From Brevinema_A sp051649245 (GTDB taxonomy: Bacteria > Spirochaetota > Brevinematia > Brevinematales > Brevinemataceae): a stretch of 64,000 nt of DNA. The notes beneath the pieces were generated by a model. It was given only the letters and a program-made list of their open reading frames with translations, made no database searches and was not told the DNA's origin. Below, piece after piece: positions 63,119 to 64,000 of the stretch. Positions within the stretch are counted from its first letter, which is position 1, and each line of letters starts with the position of its first letter. Location: the NCBI GenBank assembly GCA_051649245.1, contig JBOFGS010000019.1, positions 62,001-126,000 on the forward strand, written 5' to 3'. Both the position numbers and the translations under genes were made by a program.

Positions 63119-64000
63119 GCCTTACTCTCTCTTTTATTTCTTGTACACTCATATTGTTAAGTTTACCAATGATAATAAGTTTGAGATTTTTAATTTCAAG
63201 AATTAATCTTCTCAGATTTTCTTCAATCACGGCAGGTCCCGAGATAATAAATGATAATTGATGAACTTGTTGAATCAAGAATTCATCGATTTGTTTTTCT
63301 AACAATGTACAAGATTTTGTCTCAGACCAATATTGGATACCTTCACCTAAGTATTCTCCATATGGGGTATTCATCACTAAAGAAGCGATATCATCTAGAG
63401 AAATATTAGCTTGATCACCAAAAAAATCAGCAGAGATATACCCACCATGAACAATAATTTCTTCGATTTGTTGTCTATCTAAATCCATTTTAAAAGCACG
63501 GAAAAAGTTTTTGATATTTTCACAATCAATCTCTTTTTTATAAAGATCAAGAATGATCTTATATTCATCGGGATTTTTTGCACAAGCATCTTCAAGCAAC
63601 TTCAACCGGTAACTATAATAAGCATTATCAATCATAAAATCCGCACTACGCAGAGTAAATTGATTGTTTTGTTCCAGTTCAACAAGTACTGTTGCAACAA
63701 ATTTTGGAAGCATATTATATAAGCCTTGTTCTACAATTGAATGCATATATTCCGGAGCAATAGTTCCTTCTTCAGACAATTGTTCCCATACGACCATCTT
63801 GTTAGCTTTATGTGCTTTATAACAAATTTTAAGATTATTCAAGTCTGTTTTTAATCGATACAGATTAATAATAGTTAAATCCGGAATCAAATTTTTTATT
63901 TCATTCAATTTTTGATTATAATACTGATCAAAAATGGTTGAAAACTCTTTTAATGAATGATTTTGAAATAATTCTGCATATTTCGTATCTTCTAATGCTT
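63105..64000 (-). CDS. ntpC: V/A-type ATP synthase subunit C (5' end outside window)
   Basis: The frame stays open to the right edge (no stop to 64000); an internal TTG at 63908 is not the start. About 298 residues are visible of a usual 320-350. The AC39/subunit C pattern is seen in NLYRLKTDLNNLKICYKA near the N-side, HGGYISADFF and the closing IVEENLRRLILEIKNLKLIIIGKLNNMS (split). It links the rotor to the membrane ring. The order C-F-A-B-D matches that of Enterococcus and Thermus operons. Confidence 0.93.
   Translation of the reverse strand, partial: ALEDTKYAELFQNHSLKEFSTIFDQYYNQKLNEIKNLIPDLTIINLYRLKTDLNNLKICYKAHKANKMVVWEQLSEEGTIAPEYMHSIVEQGLYNMLPKFVATVLVELEQNNQFTLRSADFMIDNAYYSYRLKLLEDACAKNPDEYKIILDLYKKEIDCENIKNFFRAFKMDLDRQQIEEIIVHGGYISADFFGDQANISLDDIASLVMNTPYGEYLGEGIQYWSETKSCTLLEKQIDEFLIQQVHQLSFIISGPAVIEENLRRLILEIKNLKLIIIGKLNNMSVQEIKERVRHVGS

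Noticed and set aside
63105..63908. Complete subunit C gene starting at 63908
   Set aside because: The codon there is an internal TTG and the frame stays open with family-like sequence to the window edge, so the gene is partial.

Overview
The window is AT-rich bacterial chromosome with standard-code genes, Shine-Dalgarno starts and sigma-70-type promoters. The content points to a spirochaete. There are periplasmic-flagellar genes (fliM, fliL, a FlgM-like anti-sigma gene), a V-type (A-type) ATPase operon, many lipoproteins with relaxed lipoboxes, a 981-residue coiled-coil protein of a kind common in spirochaetes, and a LolA/BatD-type envelope set. The low GC would suit a Brachyspira- or Brevinema-like lineage, but the genus is inference. 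No rRNA, CRISPR array, prophage or insertion sequence is visible.

Layout. 1-1300: the tail of a gene, a possible structured RNA, tRNA-Leu(CAG), two terminators and a small secreted protein. 1347-5150: a heavy-metal/manganese exporter with cysS, a KDPG-aldolase homologue lacking both catalytic residues, and smpB. 5147-10048 (minus): two MATE pumps, then a tight yggS-yggT-yggU-ABC ATPase run. 10153-15486 (minus): a TPR membrane protein, ribosomal protein S1, a periplasmic protein and a large lipoprotein. 15662-22264: BatD, a dolichol-phosphate-mannose-synthase-like glycosyltransferase, a secreted propeller protein, dxr and folD. 22326-25157: a tail-anchored protein, a Ca2+/cation antiporter and a metal ABC permease. 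25633-28430: rsmI, FlgM-like, fliM and fliL.

28634-38270: tandem metallo-beta-lactamase-fold hydrolases, an M3 oligopeptidase with valS, the accB-hemW-SIMPL-orphan operon, and an M15 peptidase. 38589-43536: a GntR/HutC regulator, cmk, an adenine methyltransferase-HNH fusion cut by one in-frame stop codon, rsfS, a lipoprotein and lolA. 43768-48750: recA, a divergent argJ, two secreted proteins and serS. 48760-58907: the coiled-coil protein, an RDD protein, a PepT-like peptidase, a SNF2 helicase, queA, and an ECF sigma factor translationally coupled to a 76-residue membrane protein. 58972-64000 (minus): V-ATPase subunits D, B, A, F and C, the last running off the edge.

Most of the window is housekeeping: four translation-related functions (CysRS, ValRS, SerRS, S1), ribosome rescue and silencing (SmpB, RsfS), tRNA/rRNA modification (QueA, RsmI), isoprenoid, folate and fatty-acid steps, recombination, and ion-motive energy. 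The accessory or odd items are the interrupted methyltransferase-HNH gene, the catalytically altered aldolase and ArgJ homologues, the sigma/membrane-protein pair, the coiled-coil protein, a metal-permease leader with a free-standing terminator, and the structured RNA candidate before tRNA-Leu. No single locus clearly shows a complete new multi-gene system; these are the best leads.
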